Part shown: positions 50,032-58,942 of the stretch, one piece after another | How positions within the stretch are numbered: the first letter of the stretch is position 1 | Layout: each line of letters begins with the position of its first letter | Assembly (NCBI GenBank): GCA_039815685.1 | Contig: JBCBYV010000006.1 | Location: 62,001 to 126,000 of the forward strand | Direction of reading: 5' to 3' | Origin: Thermohalobaculum sp039815685 | Lineage (GTDB): Bacteria > Pseudomonadota > Alphaproteobacteria > Rhodobacterales > Rhodobacteraceae | Length of the DNA stretch: 64,000 bases | Position numbers and translations under genes: made by a program | The notes under the pieces: generated by a model | What the model saw: the letters and a program-made list of their open reading frames with translations, nothing else | Told to the model about the DNA's origin: nothing | Database searches by the model: none

Positions 50032-52404
50032 TCACATCGCCTTCCAGTCGCCGGCACCCTCGAACGCTGCGGCTGCGGCATAGATCGTGCTCTCGGCATA
50101 GTGGCGGCCAACCAGCATGGCGCCGATAGGCAGACCGTCTGCCATGCCGCAGGGGATGTTCATACCCGGATGGCCAGTCACGTCGAAGGGCGCCGTGTTC
50201 TCCAGCGGCTCGAAGGCACGCTGCAGGATCTCGGCGAGCGGCGCGTCCGGGCCGGGCAAGGGCGTCGCCCGCATCGGCGTCGTCGGCATGAGCAGGAGAT
50301 CGTAGGCCCCCAGCATCTGATCATAGGCCGCCCGCAACCGCCGCGAGACGTTCTGCGCCTTGGCGTAGTAGTGCCCGCGATGGTGGCGCTGGAAGTACTC
50401 CCCGGTGAACATTGTAATCTTGAGGCTGTCCGAAAGCTCGTCGGCCCGCGCGCGCCAGTTGGCATGGGCATCGAGGAGCGAGGTGGTGTAGAGCCCCTCC
50501 CAACCGGTGCCCATGCCGTTGCCCTTCATCATCTGGTTGGTCGAGCCCTCCGCGGCGATGGGCAGCCACACGGCCATCGCCTTGTTGTGCATGGGCATCG
50601 AGACCTCATCGACCGTCGCGCCAAGGCTGCGGAAGGTCTCGGCCGCACGCATCACGGCGGCATCGACGACCGCCTCGCTCTCCGGCCGGCCGAAGCCCTC
50701 GCGCAGGATGGCGATGCGCAGGCCTTGCGCCCCGCGGGATAGCGCCGCTGTGTAGGCATCGGTCTTCGGCGCGTATTGGCGGGGGTCGAGACCGTCGGCG
50801 CCTGCCAACACCTCGAGGAGCAGGGCGTTGTCGGCAACCGTCTGCGTCATCGGCCCCGTATGGTCGATGGTGTTCTCGATGGGCATCACGCCCGTGTAGG
50901 GTACGAGCCCATGGGTCGGCTTCATGCCGTAGATACCGCAGAAGCTGGCGGGCATGCGGATCGAGCCGCCCTGATCGCCTCCGATGGCCATGTCGACCTC
51001 GCCCGCACCCACCACGGCGCCCGATCCCGAGGAGGAGCCGCCCGCAGAAAAGCCGCGCTTATGCGGGTTGTGCGTATGGCCCGTCGAGTTCGTGTGGCTG
51101 CCCGAGGAGAGACAGAAATGCTCGCAATGCACCTTGCCCTTGATCGTCCCGCCCGCCTCCAGGATGCGGGTCACGATCGTGGCGTCGAGATCGGGCGTGT
51201 AGCCCTTCAGCGTCGAGGCGCCGTTCATCATCGGCACGCCGGCAAGGCACACATTGTCCTTGAGCGCGACCGTCTTGCCCGAAAGCGGTCCACGCGGCGC
51301 CCCCTGCACATCGACCTTTACGTACCAGGCATGCAGCGGATCCTCCTCCGCCGTCGGCCGCCGACCGGCCGTGCGCGGGAACTCGACCGTCGGCAGGTTG
51401 TCGGGCATCGCATCTAGGGTGTCGTAGTGCTTCATGGAGCTCTCCATGAGGTCTAGGAACTCCGCAATCCGCTCGTCCGATAGATGCATGCCGAAATCCT
51501 CGACGATGCCCTTGAGCTGGCTGAACGTGGGACGCTGGACGGTCATGCGGGCGAGCCTTTCGGTCATCGGGACGGGGGCTGCGTTGGGTTGCGCTTGGGG
51601 CGGCACGTAGCCGGGGGGCTTGGGGCTGCCGGAGGGGGCGGGCGCACTCTCCGCCGGGATCGCGATCACCGGCGGTTTGGACGAAGCGCTGGTGAAGCCG
51701 GTGAACTCGTCGATCAGAGCGCTGTCCATGTTGTGCCCGCCGATCTCGCCCTTCACCTGCCCCTTCTGCAGCACCAGAACCTTGTCCGAGAGCGAGGTGA
51801 TGAATTCGAGGTTCTGCTCGACGAGCAGGATCGAGAGCCCGCGGTCCCGCGCAAGTTCGCTGAGCTTGTCCTCGATCATATCGACGATGGAGGGCTGGAT
51901 GCCCTCGGTCGGCTCGTCGAGGAGCAGGAGGTCGGGGCCGGAGACGAGGCAGCGTGCAAGCGCCAGAAGCTGCTGTTCCCCTCCCGACAGCGCACCGCCC
52001 TGTCGCTCGAGCAGCCGCTCGAGCTGCGGGAACTCCGCGATCACGCCCTCAATGGCGGCAGCCTCGTCGTCGAGCCCGTGGCTCGCGACCCCCATGCGCA
52101 GATTGTCGATGACCGAGAGCGTCGGGAAGATGCCGCGACCCTGGGGCACATAGCCGAGGCCGAGGCGGGCGCGGGCATGGGGCTCCTCCCGCGTGATGTC
52201 GAGACCGTCGAACTCGACGCTGCCGCCGCTCGCCTTCACGAGGCCTATCACGGTCTTCAGAAGCGTGCTCTTGCCCATGCCGTTATGGCCAAGGATGCCG
52301 ACGATCTCACCCTCGCCTACCGTCAGGTCCACGCCCTGCAGCACCGGCACGCGGCCATAGCCCGAGCGGAGGCCCCTGACCTCGAGAAGCACGTCCCCGC
52401 TCAA
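50032..52404 (-). CDS. ABC transporter ATPase fused to an amidase
   Basis: 790 residues in one frame. Residues 1-235 are a LivF/UrtE-type ATPase: Walker A GHNGMGKST (39-47), signature LSGGEQQ (139-145), Walker B LLLLDEPTEGIQ. Residues 236-300 are a Pro/Ala-rich linker. Residues ~300-790 are an amidase-signature enzyme: Lys382 (LKDNVCLAG), AGGSSSGSG (454-462), Ser481 (GDQGGSIRMPAS), FCGIYGMKPTHGLVPYTG. The only candidate internal start (ATG at 51567, Met280) has no ribosome site, so I take it as a real fusion. It overlaps the preceding ATPase gene by four bases. Inference: hydrolysis of the amide is physically tied to the importer. Confidence 0.92.
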   Translation of the reverse strand: MSGDVLLEVRGLRSGYGRVPVLQGVDLTVGEGEIVGILGHNGMGKSTLLKTVIGLVKASGGSVEFDGLDITREEPHARARLGLGYVPQGRGIFPTLSVIDNLRMGVASHGLDDEAAAIEGVIAEFPQLERLLERQGGALSGGEQQLLALARCLVSGPDLLLLDEPTEGIQPSIVDMIEDKLSELARDRGLSILLVEQNLEFITSLSDKVLVLQKGQVKGEIGGHNMDSALIDEFTGFTSASSKPPVIAIPAESAPAPSGSPKPPGYVPPQAQPNAAPVPMTERLARMTVQRPTFSQLKGIVEDFGMHLSDERIAEFLDLMESSMKHYDTLDAMPDNLPTVEFPRTAGRRPTAEEDPLHAWYVKVDVQGAPRGPLSGKTVALKDNVCLAGVPMMNGASTLKGYTPDLDATIVTRILEAGGTIKGKVHCEHFCLSSGSHTNSTGHTHNPHKRGFSAGGSSSGSGAVVGAGEVDMAIGGDQGGSIRMPASFCGIYGMKPTHGLVPYTGVMPIENTIDHTGPMTQTVADNALLLEVLAGADGLDPRQYAPKTDAYTAALSRGAQGLRIAILREGFGRPESEAVVDAAVMRAAETFRSLGATVDEVSMPMHNKAMAVWLPIAAEGSTNQMMKGNGMGTGWEGLYTTSLLDAHANWRARADELSDSLKITMFTGEYFQRHHRGHYYAKAQNVSRRLRAAYDQMLGAYDLLLMPTTPMRATPLPGPDAPLAEILQRAFEPLENTAPFDVTGHPGMNIPCGMADGLPIGAMLVGRHYAESTIYAAAAAFEGAGDWKAM

Positions 52405-53168
52405 TGCTTGTGCCCCAGATAGACGTCCCGCACCGTCTCATCGGCCGAGACCTCGTCCATGCTGCCTTCCATCAGCACCGCACCGCGATGGAAGACGGTC
52501 ACCTTGGCGGCGATGGCGCGGATGAAGTTCATGTCATGCTCCACCACGATCATCGCCGTGGTGCGGTTGAGCTCGCGGATGAGATCGGCGGTGAAGACCG
52601 TCTCCTCGTCCGTCATGCCAGCAGCGGGCTCGTCAAGCAGCACGAGCCAGGGTTCGGAGGCCATAACCATGCCGAGTTCGACCCACTGTCGCTGACCGTG
52701 AGCGAGATTGCCGACGTTCGCGGTGCGGATATCGCCGAGGCGCACGCGCTCCACCGTGTCCGCCGTCAGCCGCTGGGCACGCTCGGCGCCGTGGGCCCGC
52801 CGGGCGGCGAGCCAGATGCTCTCCTCGACCGTCAGCCCGTCGAAGACATTCGGCACCTGGGTTTTGATGCCGACGCCGAGCTGTGCGATCTCATGCGGGT
52901 TGGCGCCGGTCACGTCGAGGTCGCGGATCAGCACCGTGCCTTCCGTCGGCGTGAGCTGACCGGTGAGGCATTTGAAGAAGGTGCTCTTGCCCGCACCGTT
53001 CGGCCCAATGAGGCAGCGGAGCTCGCCTGAATCGAGCCGGAAGTCGACGTTTTCGTTGGCCACCACGCCGCCGAAGCGCATCGTCAGACCGCGCGTCTCC
53101 ACCACCGCCTCGCGACGGCGCGGTGCGCGGGTGCGGCGGGCGCGGGTGCTGGTCTCAACCTCCGGCAT
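52401..53168 (-). CDS. Amide/urea-type ABC transporter ATP-binding protein (UrtD/LivG type)
   Basis: 255 residues with a basic N-terminal stretch (RARRTRAPRRREAVVE). Walker A GPNGAGKSTFFKCL, a non-standard signature LAHGQRQWVELGMVMA as in UrtD, Walker B LVLLDEPAAGMTDEE and switch His in VVEHDMNFI. First of two ATPases; the second carries the amidase. Start overlaps nothing, 3 bases after the permease stop. Confidence 0.92.
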   Translation of the reverse strand: MPEVETSTRARRTRAPRRREAVVETRGLTMRFGGVVANENVDFRLDSGELRCLIGPNGAGKSTFFKCLTGQLTPTEGTVLIRDLDVTGANPHEIAQLGVGIKTQVPNVFDGLTVEESIWLAARRAHGAERAQRLTADTVERVRLGDIRTANVGNLAHGQRQWVELGMVMASEPWLVLLDEPAAGMTDEETVFTADLIRELNRTTAMIVVEHDMNFIRAIAAKVTVFHRGAVLMEGSMDEVSADETVRDVYLGHKH

Positions 53169-53171
53169 CGC

Positions 53172-54221
53172 TCACTCCGCAGGCTCGAGCGTGGCGCGGC
53201 GCCGCCGGCCGTTCCGCCGCGCGCGCTTGAGACCGCGGGTCCGGCCGATGCGCGCGCTGCCAAGCTCCATTGCCGCGGGCACGACACCGCGCGGCAGAAG
53301 GAGGACGAAGAGAATGAGCACGATGCCGAGCACCATGTTGAGATCGAGCGTCCCCTGCTGACCGAGCCAGGCGGTGAGGTAGAATAGCCCGAAGGCTGCT
53401 AGGATCGGACCGATCAGCGTGCCGCGACCGCCGACGATCACCCAGATGATCGCCTGCGCGGCATAGCCGAGGTTGAAGAGATCCGGCGTGACCCGTCCCA
53501 CGCCGTTTGCCATCAGCACGCCGGCTAGGCCCGCAAGGCCACCCCCAACCGCGAAGAGGCCGAGCTTGTAGAGGCGTGCGTCGTAGCCCAGCAGTTCCGC
53601 CCGCGTCTCGTTCTCGCGGATCGAGGCGCAGACCCGCCCAAAATGGGTGCGCGTGAGCCAGACGCAGCCGAAGTAGCAGAGGATGAGCGTCCCCATCGCG
53701 ACATAGAAGACCTGGTTCGGGAACAGGATGGCCGAGGGATCCCAAGGCAGGGTCAGTGGCGGGGCGGCGGTGCCGTTGAAGCCGCCGAGGAGCGCGTCGC
53801 CGATCTTGTATTCAGGGCCCGAGGTGCGCCGGATGAGGTTGAAGAAAACGAGCGTCACGACGAGCGTGATTGCGCCGAGATAGACGTCCGACACGCGACC
53901 GTAGAAGACGAAGTATCCGAGTGCGCCGGCGAAGGCCGCACCGATGAGCACCGCAGCGATGACGCCTCCCGTCGTCTCCCCGAAATTCTGCGCCCAGATC
54001 GCATAGGTGTAGGCTCCAAGCCCGAAGAATGCAGTCTGACCGAAGCAGAGGATCCCGCCGTAGCCCCAGATCAGGCCGAGGCTGAGCGCGAGCAGCGCAA
54101 GGGCGATGGCGGTCGTCAGGTTGATGATGGTGAATAGCTGCAGCACCTCGGGCGCGCCGAACATGAAGGCGAGCGCGAGGGCGGCGAGCAGCCAGAGCCG
54201 AGTGTTCTCCGCCCGCCTCAC
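53172..54221 (-). CDS. Amide/urea-type ABC transporter permease (UrtC/LivM type)
   Basis: 349 residues, about ten helices (LWLLAALALAFMFGAPEVLQ; AIALALLALSLGLIWGYGGI; AVLIGAAFAGALGYFVFYG; AQAIIWVIVGGRGTLIGPIL). The FGQTAFFGLGAYTYAIWA loop is the LivM/UrtC mark. A basic tail follows the last helix. ATGA overlap with the other permease gene. Confidence 0.92.
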   Translation of the reverse strand: MRRAENTRLWLLAALALAFMFGAPEVLQLFTIINLTTAIALALLALSLGLIWGYGGILCFGQTAFFGLGAYTYAIWAQNFGETTGGVIAAVLIGAAFAGALGYFVFYGRVSDVYLGAITLVVTLVFFNLIRRTSGPEYKIGDALLGGFNGTAAPPLTLPWDPSAILFPNQVFYVAMGTLILCYFGCVWLTRTHFGRVCASIRENETRAELLGYDARLYKLGLFAVGGGLAGLAGVLMANGVGRVTPDLFNLGYAAQAIIWVIVGGRGTLIGPILAAFGLFYLTAWLGQQGTLDLNMVLGIVLILFVLLLPRGVVPAAMELGSARIGRTRGLKRARRNGRRRRATLEPAE

Positions 54222-55087
54222 AGCGATTTCCGAAAGAACCGGCCCGTGATGCCCTGGGGCATCAGCCGGATCAAGATCACAGCGGTCAGCAGGAGCGCGA
54301 CCTCCCCGAGCGTCGGGCCCGTTGCCCAGGCGATGATGCCGTTAACCGAGCCGAGCAGCGTCGCCGCCGACAGCGTTCCGGCCAAGATCGCAGCGCCCCC
54401 GGAGATGACGGTGATGAAGGCCTTCGCGATATAGATCGCCCCGATGGTCGGCACGACCCCGGTGATCGGCGCGAGCAGTCCGCCGGCAAGCCCCGCCATC
54501 GCGGAGCCGAAACCGAATGTCAGCATGTAGATCCGCGGCGTCGAGACGCCGAGGGCGGCCGCCATGTCCGCCCGCTGCATGGTGCCGCGCGCGAGCAGCC
54601 CGAGCTTGGTGAAGCGCAGCACGGCGTAGACCCCGCCGATGGCGAGCAACGTCATCACGATCAGGAACATCTCATAGCCCGACGTGCCATACTCACCGAT
54701 CTGGATGGCGCCGATGGGCGGCGAGATCGTGGTTGTGGTCTGCGGCCCGAAGATCGTGGTCACGAGCCCGATGAGGAATAGCGAGAGGCCCCAGGTCGCG
54801 AGCAGCGTGTCGATCATACGGCCATAGAGGAACCGGATCAGTACCCGCTCGACGATCACGCCTATCAGCCCGACCACCAGCGGCGCGCAGACGAGCATCG
54901 CGACCCAGATGTTCACGCCGTTGTTCGTCGCCACGATCACCGTATAGCCGCCGAGCATCAGGAACTCGCCATGGGCGAGATTGATCACCCGCATCATGCC
55001 GAAGATGATCGCTAGCCCGAGCCCGATCAGTGCGAGGTTCGAGATGCCGTAGACGATCTGCAGCACGAGGGCGAGGAAGAGGTCCAA
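54218..55087 (-). CDS. Amide/urea-type ABC transporter permease (UrtB/LivH type)
   Basis: 289 residues, eight or so helices; conserved MMRVINLAHGEFLMLGGYTV near residue 32 and GVSTPRIYMLTFGFGSAMAG near 180, the substrate-gate loops of LivH/UrtB. Lies behind a 9-base hairpin that separates it from the binding-protein gene. Confidence 0.92.
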   Translation of the reverse strand: MDLFLALVLQIVYGISNLALIGLGLAIIFGMMRVINLAHGEFLMLGGYTVIVATNNGVNIWVAMLVCAPLVVGLIGVIVERVLIRFLYGRMIDTLLATWGLSLFLIGLVTTIFGPQTTTTISPPIGAIQIGEYGTSGYEMFLIVMTLLAIGGVYAVLRFTKLGLLARGTMQRADMAAALGVSTPRIYMLTFGFGSAMAGLAGGLLAPITGVVPTIGAIYIAKAFITVISGGAAILAGTLSAATLLGSVNGIIAWATGPTLGEVALLLTAVILIRLMPQGITGRFFRKSL

Positions 55088-55120
55088 AACGGTACTCCGG
55101 AACGGTGCGGGGTTCGTAGA

Positions 55121-55143
55121 GGTCCCGGGTCAGGCCCGGGACC
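55121..55143. other. Intercistronic hairpin behind the binding-protein gene
   Basis: GGTCCCGGG and CCCGGGACC pair perfectly around a 5-base loop, without a T-run. Placed between the binding-protein gene (stop at 55171) and the first permease. Such hairpins raise the level of binding protein over membrane subunits by protecting its mRNA end. The sequence also resembles the first hairpin of the dispersed repeat family. Confidence 0.6.
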
Positions 55144-55170
55144 GCGGGGCGGCGACCATGGAGAGTGAGC

Positions 55171-56424
55171 TTACTCTATCCCGGCAGCGGCGAGACCGTT
55201 CTCGAAGAAAAAGGTCGACTGGCTTGGATCGGCGTCGAGGTCGCAGACGAGGAGCGTGTCCGCCGGCGGCTGCGCCTCGAAGGTCTCGAGCACGTTCAGC
55301 ACCTGATCCTGCAGCTCCGCGATGGCGACGTTCTGGACGAGATGGTTGGTCTTGGGCTCGATCGTCACGGTGCCAGAAGGGCCCTCGAAGCTGACGGGTG
55401 AGCGCAGCGCCTCGATCACCGCGGCGCGGTCCGTTGTGCCGGCCTTCTCCACCGCCTGCGCCCAGAGATAGACGCCTTCGTAGGAGCGCGCCGTCGTCTC
55501 GGAGATGTAGTTGATGTCCTCGGACGAGAAGGCGCGCAGATCCTCCACGAACTTCTTGTTCGCCGGCGTGTCGATCTCCTCAAAATAAGCGAAGGAGACG
55601 ATCATCCCGTTGCCCTCTTCGGCCGAGACGAGCTTGTGCTCGCCGCCGAGCGTGAAGGTGGTTGAGGCCAGCGGGATCTCCTTGTTCACCCCGGCCGCAC
55701 CGTATTGGCGGTAGAACGAGATATGCGCGGCGCCGACGAGCGCGGACATCACGAAGTCCGGTTTCGCCGTCTGGATCTTCTTGATCGTCGGTCCGAAGTT
55801 CGTGACATCGAGCGGGAAGAACTCGACCTCCACGCTCTCACCGCCATTGTCGCGGACGTATTTCTGCACCCAGTCGGCGGTGATGTGGCCGTAGTTGTAG
55901 TCGGCCGCGATGATGTAGACCTTCTTGCCCCACTTGTTCATCGCATAGGGTACCAGTTTCTCGACGGTCTGGGCAGGTGTCGAGCCGGTGCAGAAGTTGT
56001 TATAGTCGCAGACCCCGCCTTCATAGAGCGTGTTGTAGAAGTAGAGGGTCTGGAAGCGGTTCAGCACTGGCCTGATCGCCTCACGCGAGGCAGAGGTGAT
56101 GCCGGCGTGGACCACATCTACGCGGTCGCCCGCCGCGGCCTGGGTCGCGAACTGGGTGTAGAACTGAATCGTCGTCTGCGGGTCATAGGCGATGAGCTCG
56201 ATCGGCCGGCCGAGGAGCCCGCCCGCATCGTTGATCTCCGCCACGGCCATCTCGGTCGCGGTCAGCATCGGGCGGCCCAGGAGCTCGAGCCCGCCCGACT
56301 GGTCCAGGATGGCCGCCATCTTGATCGGATCCGCCGCACGGAGGATCGAGGGCGCCGCGAGGGTGGCCGCCGTGGCGGTGCTGGCCTGCAGGAGGCCGCG
56401 CCGGGTCAAGCGCGTCGGGGTCAT
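55171..56424 (-). CDS. Amide/urea-type ABC transporter substrate-binding protein
   Basis: Periplasmic protein of 417 residues from the ATG at 56424 (GGAG 8 bases upstream). The N-terminus TPTRLTRRGLLQASTATAAT is a twin-arginine signal. FmdD/UrtA/AmiC-like fold: AAILDQSGGLELLGRPML, LYFYNTLYEGGVCDYNNFCT (a Cys pair near residue 145-150, probable disulphide) and AADYNYGHITADW. Together with two amidases this suits short-chain amides such as formamide or acetamide, though urea cannot be excluded. First gene of the operon (56424 to 48441). Confidence 0.9.
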   Translation of the reverse strand: MTPTRLTRRGLLQASTATAATLAAPSILRAADPIKMAAILDQSGGLELLGRPMLTATEMAVAEINDAGGLLGRPIELIAYDPQTTIQFYTQFATQAAAGDRVDVVHAGITSASREAIRPVLNRFQTLYFYNTLYEGGVCDYNNFCTGSTPAQTVEKLVPYAMNKWGKKVYIIAADYNYGHITADWVQKYVRDNGGESVEVEFFPLDVTNFGPTIKKIQTAKPDFVMSALVGAAHISFYRQYGAAGVNKEIPLASTTFTLGGEHKLVSAEEGNGMIVSFAYFEEIDTPANKKFVEDLRAFSSEDINYISETTARSYEGVYLWAQAVEKAGTTDRAAVIEALRSPVSFEGPSGTVTIEPKTNHLVQNVAIAELQDQVLNVLETFEAQPPADTLLVCDLDADPSQSTFFFENGLAAAGIE

Positions 56425-56514
56425 GGGTCTTCTCCTCTGTCGCTGGCGCCCGTCTTGAGCGGGCATGGTTGGAGCCGGCGGGCTGGTCGCGGGGACCGCA
56501 TCGTCACGCCGGGC

Positions 56515-58134
56515 TCAGTCGGTTTTCGCCGTCGCCGTGCTCTTTGCAGCGGCGCCATTCGGCACTTCGGTCCCGGTCTTGAGGCGACCCGCCACATCGC
56601 CGAGCCCGCCGCCCACATTCATCCCGATCTCTTCGCCGAGCTTCTGGACAGCCGGCAGCTGCAGCGCCATGCCGAGGATGCCGTCGATCACCTGGTTGAC
56701 CATCGGCCCGTCCGAGGTGCTGCCCCCACCGCCATTGATCGCGCCGAAGCCAGTGACGTGGTTGATGCGGATCGAGTCGATCTTCTCCGCCGGCTTCACC
56801 ATCTCGCGCACCACCTCGGGGAGCGCATCGATCTTCGCGAGGTCGACCTTCATCTGCACGATTGCATCGGCCTGAGCGTTCTGTGCTGCGAAGAGAGCTG
56901 CTTCACCTTCTGCCTGCGCGAGAAGCCGGGCCTTGGCGGATGCCGCCTTCATCTCCTCGGCCCGCGCCTCGGCCTCCGCCATGGCGCGCACGGTGCCGGC
57001 TTCAGACTCGACCCGCGTGTCATCGACGGCCGCGGCCTTCTGGGCCTCGATGACGGCGAGGGCCTTCAACCGCTCCGCCATCGCCGTCTCCTTCGCGGTG
57101 ATCACGCGCTCGCGCCCGACCACCTCGGAGGCGATGGCATCGGCGGCCGCCGCCTGCGCCGTCGCAGCCTCGGCCTTCTTGGCAGCGATCTTCACCTCGC
57201 TGTCGGCCTTGGCGCTCCGTCGCGCGAGTTCTGCCTGGTAGTCGATCTCGGCCACTTCGCGGTCGGACTGGATCTGCTTGGCGCGCACCTCCATGTCGCG
57301 CTGGATGCGAGCGTATTCGCGACGCTCCTCCCCCTCGGCCTGGGCTTCGGCAATCTCGGCCATCGTCTTCGCGCGGGCAGCCTCCACGGCCTTGCCCTGC
57401 GAGAGCTGCGCCTCCTCCTCCTCTTGCTCGATAAGCAGACGGCGCTTTGCGGCATCGAGATGACTCTGGCGCACGGCGGTCTCGGCCGCGTTCTCGATCT
57501 CGGCCCGCTCCTTCTTGTTCGTCGCGATCACCTCGGCGAGGCGCCGCATGCCGACGGCGTTGAAGGCGTTGTTCTGGTCGAGGTTCTGGAACGGCGTCTG
57601 GTCGAGCCGGGTCAGCGAGACGGCTTCGAGGAGAAGCCCGTTCGCCTTCAGACGCGGCTCGAGCACCCCTCCGACCTCGGCGACATACTTCCCGCGGTCA
57701 TCCTGCAGCGTGTCCATCGTGTAAGTCGCGGCAACCGACAAAAGCGCGTCCACGAGCTTGCCTTCGAGAAGATCGGCAAGGTCGCTCGCCCGAAAGGCCT
57801 TGGAGCCGAGCGCCTGGGCCGCGGTAGCGACGCCCTCGGCGCTTGGATCGACGCGAACATAGAACTCGGCCGTCGCGTCGATGCGCAGGCGGTCCGCCGT
57901 GATGATCGAGGTCTCGCTCGCCCGCTCCACTTCAAGGCGCATCGTGCGCATGTTGACCTCGGCCGTGCGGTGCAGGAACGGCAGGCTCAGGACACCGCCA
58001 TCGAGCACGACCCGTTGACCGCCAAGCCCCGTGCGCACGAGCGCGACCTCTCGGCTCGCCTTCATGTAGAACCGGTTGAGAAGCAGGATGACGACAATGA
58101 AAAGGACAATGGCGCCGAGAACGATCCAGACCAT
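56515..58134 (-). CDS. Flotillin-like SPFH protein
   Basis: 539 residues from the ATG at 58134 (GGGAGGAAGCGAG upstream). One N-terminal membrane helix (MVWIVLGAIVLFIVVILLLN), an SPFH domain (~35-200; TAEFYVRVDPSAEGVATAAQ), then a long Ala/Glu/Arg coiled coil (~210-450) typical of flotillin, and a C-terminal oligomerisation part. Organises membrane microdomains. The usual NfeD partner is not adjacent. Divergent in role from the amide operon, though it precedes it on the same strand by 90 bases. Confidence 0.92.
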   Translation of the reverse strand: MVWIVLGAIVLFIVVILLLNRFYMKASREVALVRTGLGGQRVVLDGGVLSLPFLHRTAEVNMRTMRLEVERASETSIITADRLRIDATAEFYVRVDPSAEGVATAAQALGSKAFRASDLADLLEGKLVDALLSVAATYTMDTLQDDRGKYVAEVGGVLEPRLKANGLLLEAVSLTRLDQTPFQNLDQNNAFNAVGMRRLAEVIATNKKERAEIENAAETAVRQSHLDAAKRRLLIEQEEEEAQLSQGKAVEAARAKTMAEIAEAQAEGEERREYARIQRDMEVRAKQIQSDREVAEIDYQAELARRSAKADSEVKIAAKKAEAATAQAAAADAIASEVVGRERVITAKETAMAERLKALAVIEAQKAAAVDDTRVESEAGTVRAMAEAEARAEEMKAASAKARLLAQAEGEAALFAAQNAQADAIVQMKVDLAKIDALPEVVREMVKPAEKIDSIRINHVTGFGAINGGGGSTSDGPMVNQVIDGILGMALQLPAVQKLGEEIGMNVGGGLGDVAGRLKTGTEVPNGAAAKSTATAKTD

Positions 58135-58537
58135 CTCGCTTCCTCCCGGTCGTGCAACGCGGTGTCGGGCGTGATCACCACAGATCACGATGCACATAGC
58201 GTGCCACGCGAGGACAACCACAGCGCAAGCTCACGGGATAGCGCACGTTAGACGGTAGTGTCGGGACGAAAGATTGCTCGCGGGCGGAAATCAGTGCCCC
58301 GAGGCTGCGCATTTCCGTGGCATTCTGCTCGAATGGGCTGCAGAGGTCGCAGGGTCACGGAAGCCCGTTCCTCCGACAGAGAAGCGGTCTCGGGGTTGGG
58401 GAGGGAAGCATACGCCACGCAGGCCGCGTCGCGCCGTGCCGGGATGCCGGCCGTGGGCGCAAGACGGAGATCGAGGAGCCCATAGTTCGCCCAGTCCTCG
58501 CCTATGGCTCCGTCACCAAGGGACCGAGATTGTCGTC
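58135..58537. other. 403-base region upstream of the flotillin gene, no gene
   Basis: Lies between the flotillin start and the 3' end of the small secreted gene. No convincing frame with a ribosome site is visible. The stretch near 58330-58375 (GCAGAGGTCGCAGGGTCACG and following bases) recalls the 3' half of a tRNA but does not fold into one. It should hold the flotillin promoter, which I cannot pinpoint. Confidence 0.5.
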
Positions 58538-58942
58538 TCAGTCGCCGGAGGTCTCGGTCAGCCAGATGCGCCAGCTTCCCGAAGCGTTTACTTGCACGCG
58601 GTAAGTCCCCGGTTCGTCGATGAGGTGCCGTCCGGTACCGCGTCCGCCGAGATGAAGGTTCTGCGCGACCGTGCCGTCTTCGCGAAGGAGCGTGGCGACC
58701 ATGATGACGTCGCCGGACTCGAAGTGGAGAAGACGTGGGGCATCGACACTGAACGGTGCGGTCGTGCCGCCGCCCTTGCCAGCATACACATGGGCGACGG
58801 AGCGCTTGGCCAACTCATCGAAACAGGCGAGCCTTTCTGCGTCGGGCGCAAGTGTCGCGCAGCGGGCAAGGCCGGCCTCGAGATCTTCGGGGCCGGCCCC
58901 AGCCAGGAGCATGATCGTCGCGACGAGCGGCGCAGCCCTCAC
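58538..58942 (-). CDS. Small exported protein with RCATLxxxxxRLACFDxL motif
   Basis: 134 residues starting at a GTG (58942) that overlaps the stop of the pentapeptide gene (GTGA). Signal peptide APLVATIMLLAGAG, then ARCATLAPDAERLACFDELA, the two-Cys motif found in many small periplasmic proteins including TagO/VasI-like ones. The C-terminal ~80 residues are beta-rich (FESGDVIMVATLLREDG; PGTYRVQVNASGSWRIWLTE). No type VI genes nearby. Function unknown; coupled to the pentapeptide protein. Confidence 0.75.
   Translation of the reverse strand: MRAAPLVATIMLLAGAGPEDLEAGLARCATLAPDAERLACFDELAKRSVAHVYAGKGGGTTAPFSVDAPRLLHFESGDVIMVATLLREDGTVAQNLHLGGRGTGRHLIDEPGTYRVQVNASGSWRIWLTETSGD

Noticed and set aside
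55705..58251. 848-codon open frame on the plus strand, antisense to the amide-binding protein and flotillin genes
   Set aside because: His/Arg/Leu-rich nonsense composition, no domain, no ribosome site; a product of high GC with both minus-strand genes well supported.
58320..58375. Sequence resembling the 3' half of a tRNA (AGAGGTCGCAGGGTC and following bases)
   Set aside because: No matching acceptor stem, D-arm or anticodon arm upstream; cannot fold as a cloverleaf.
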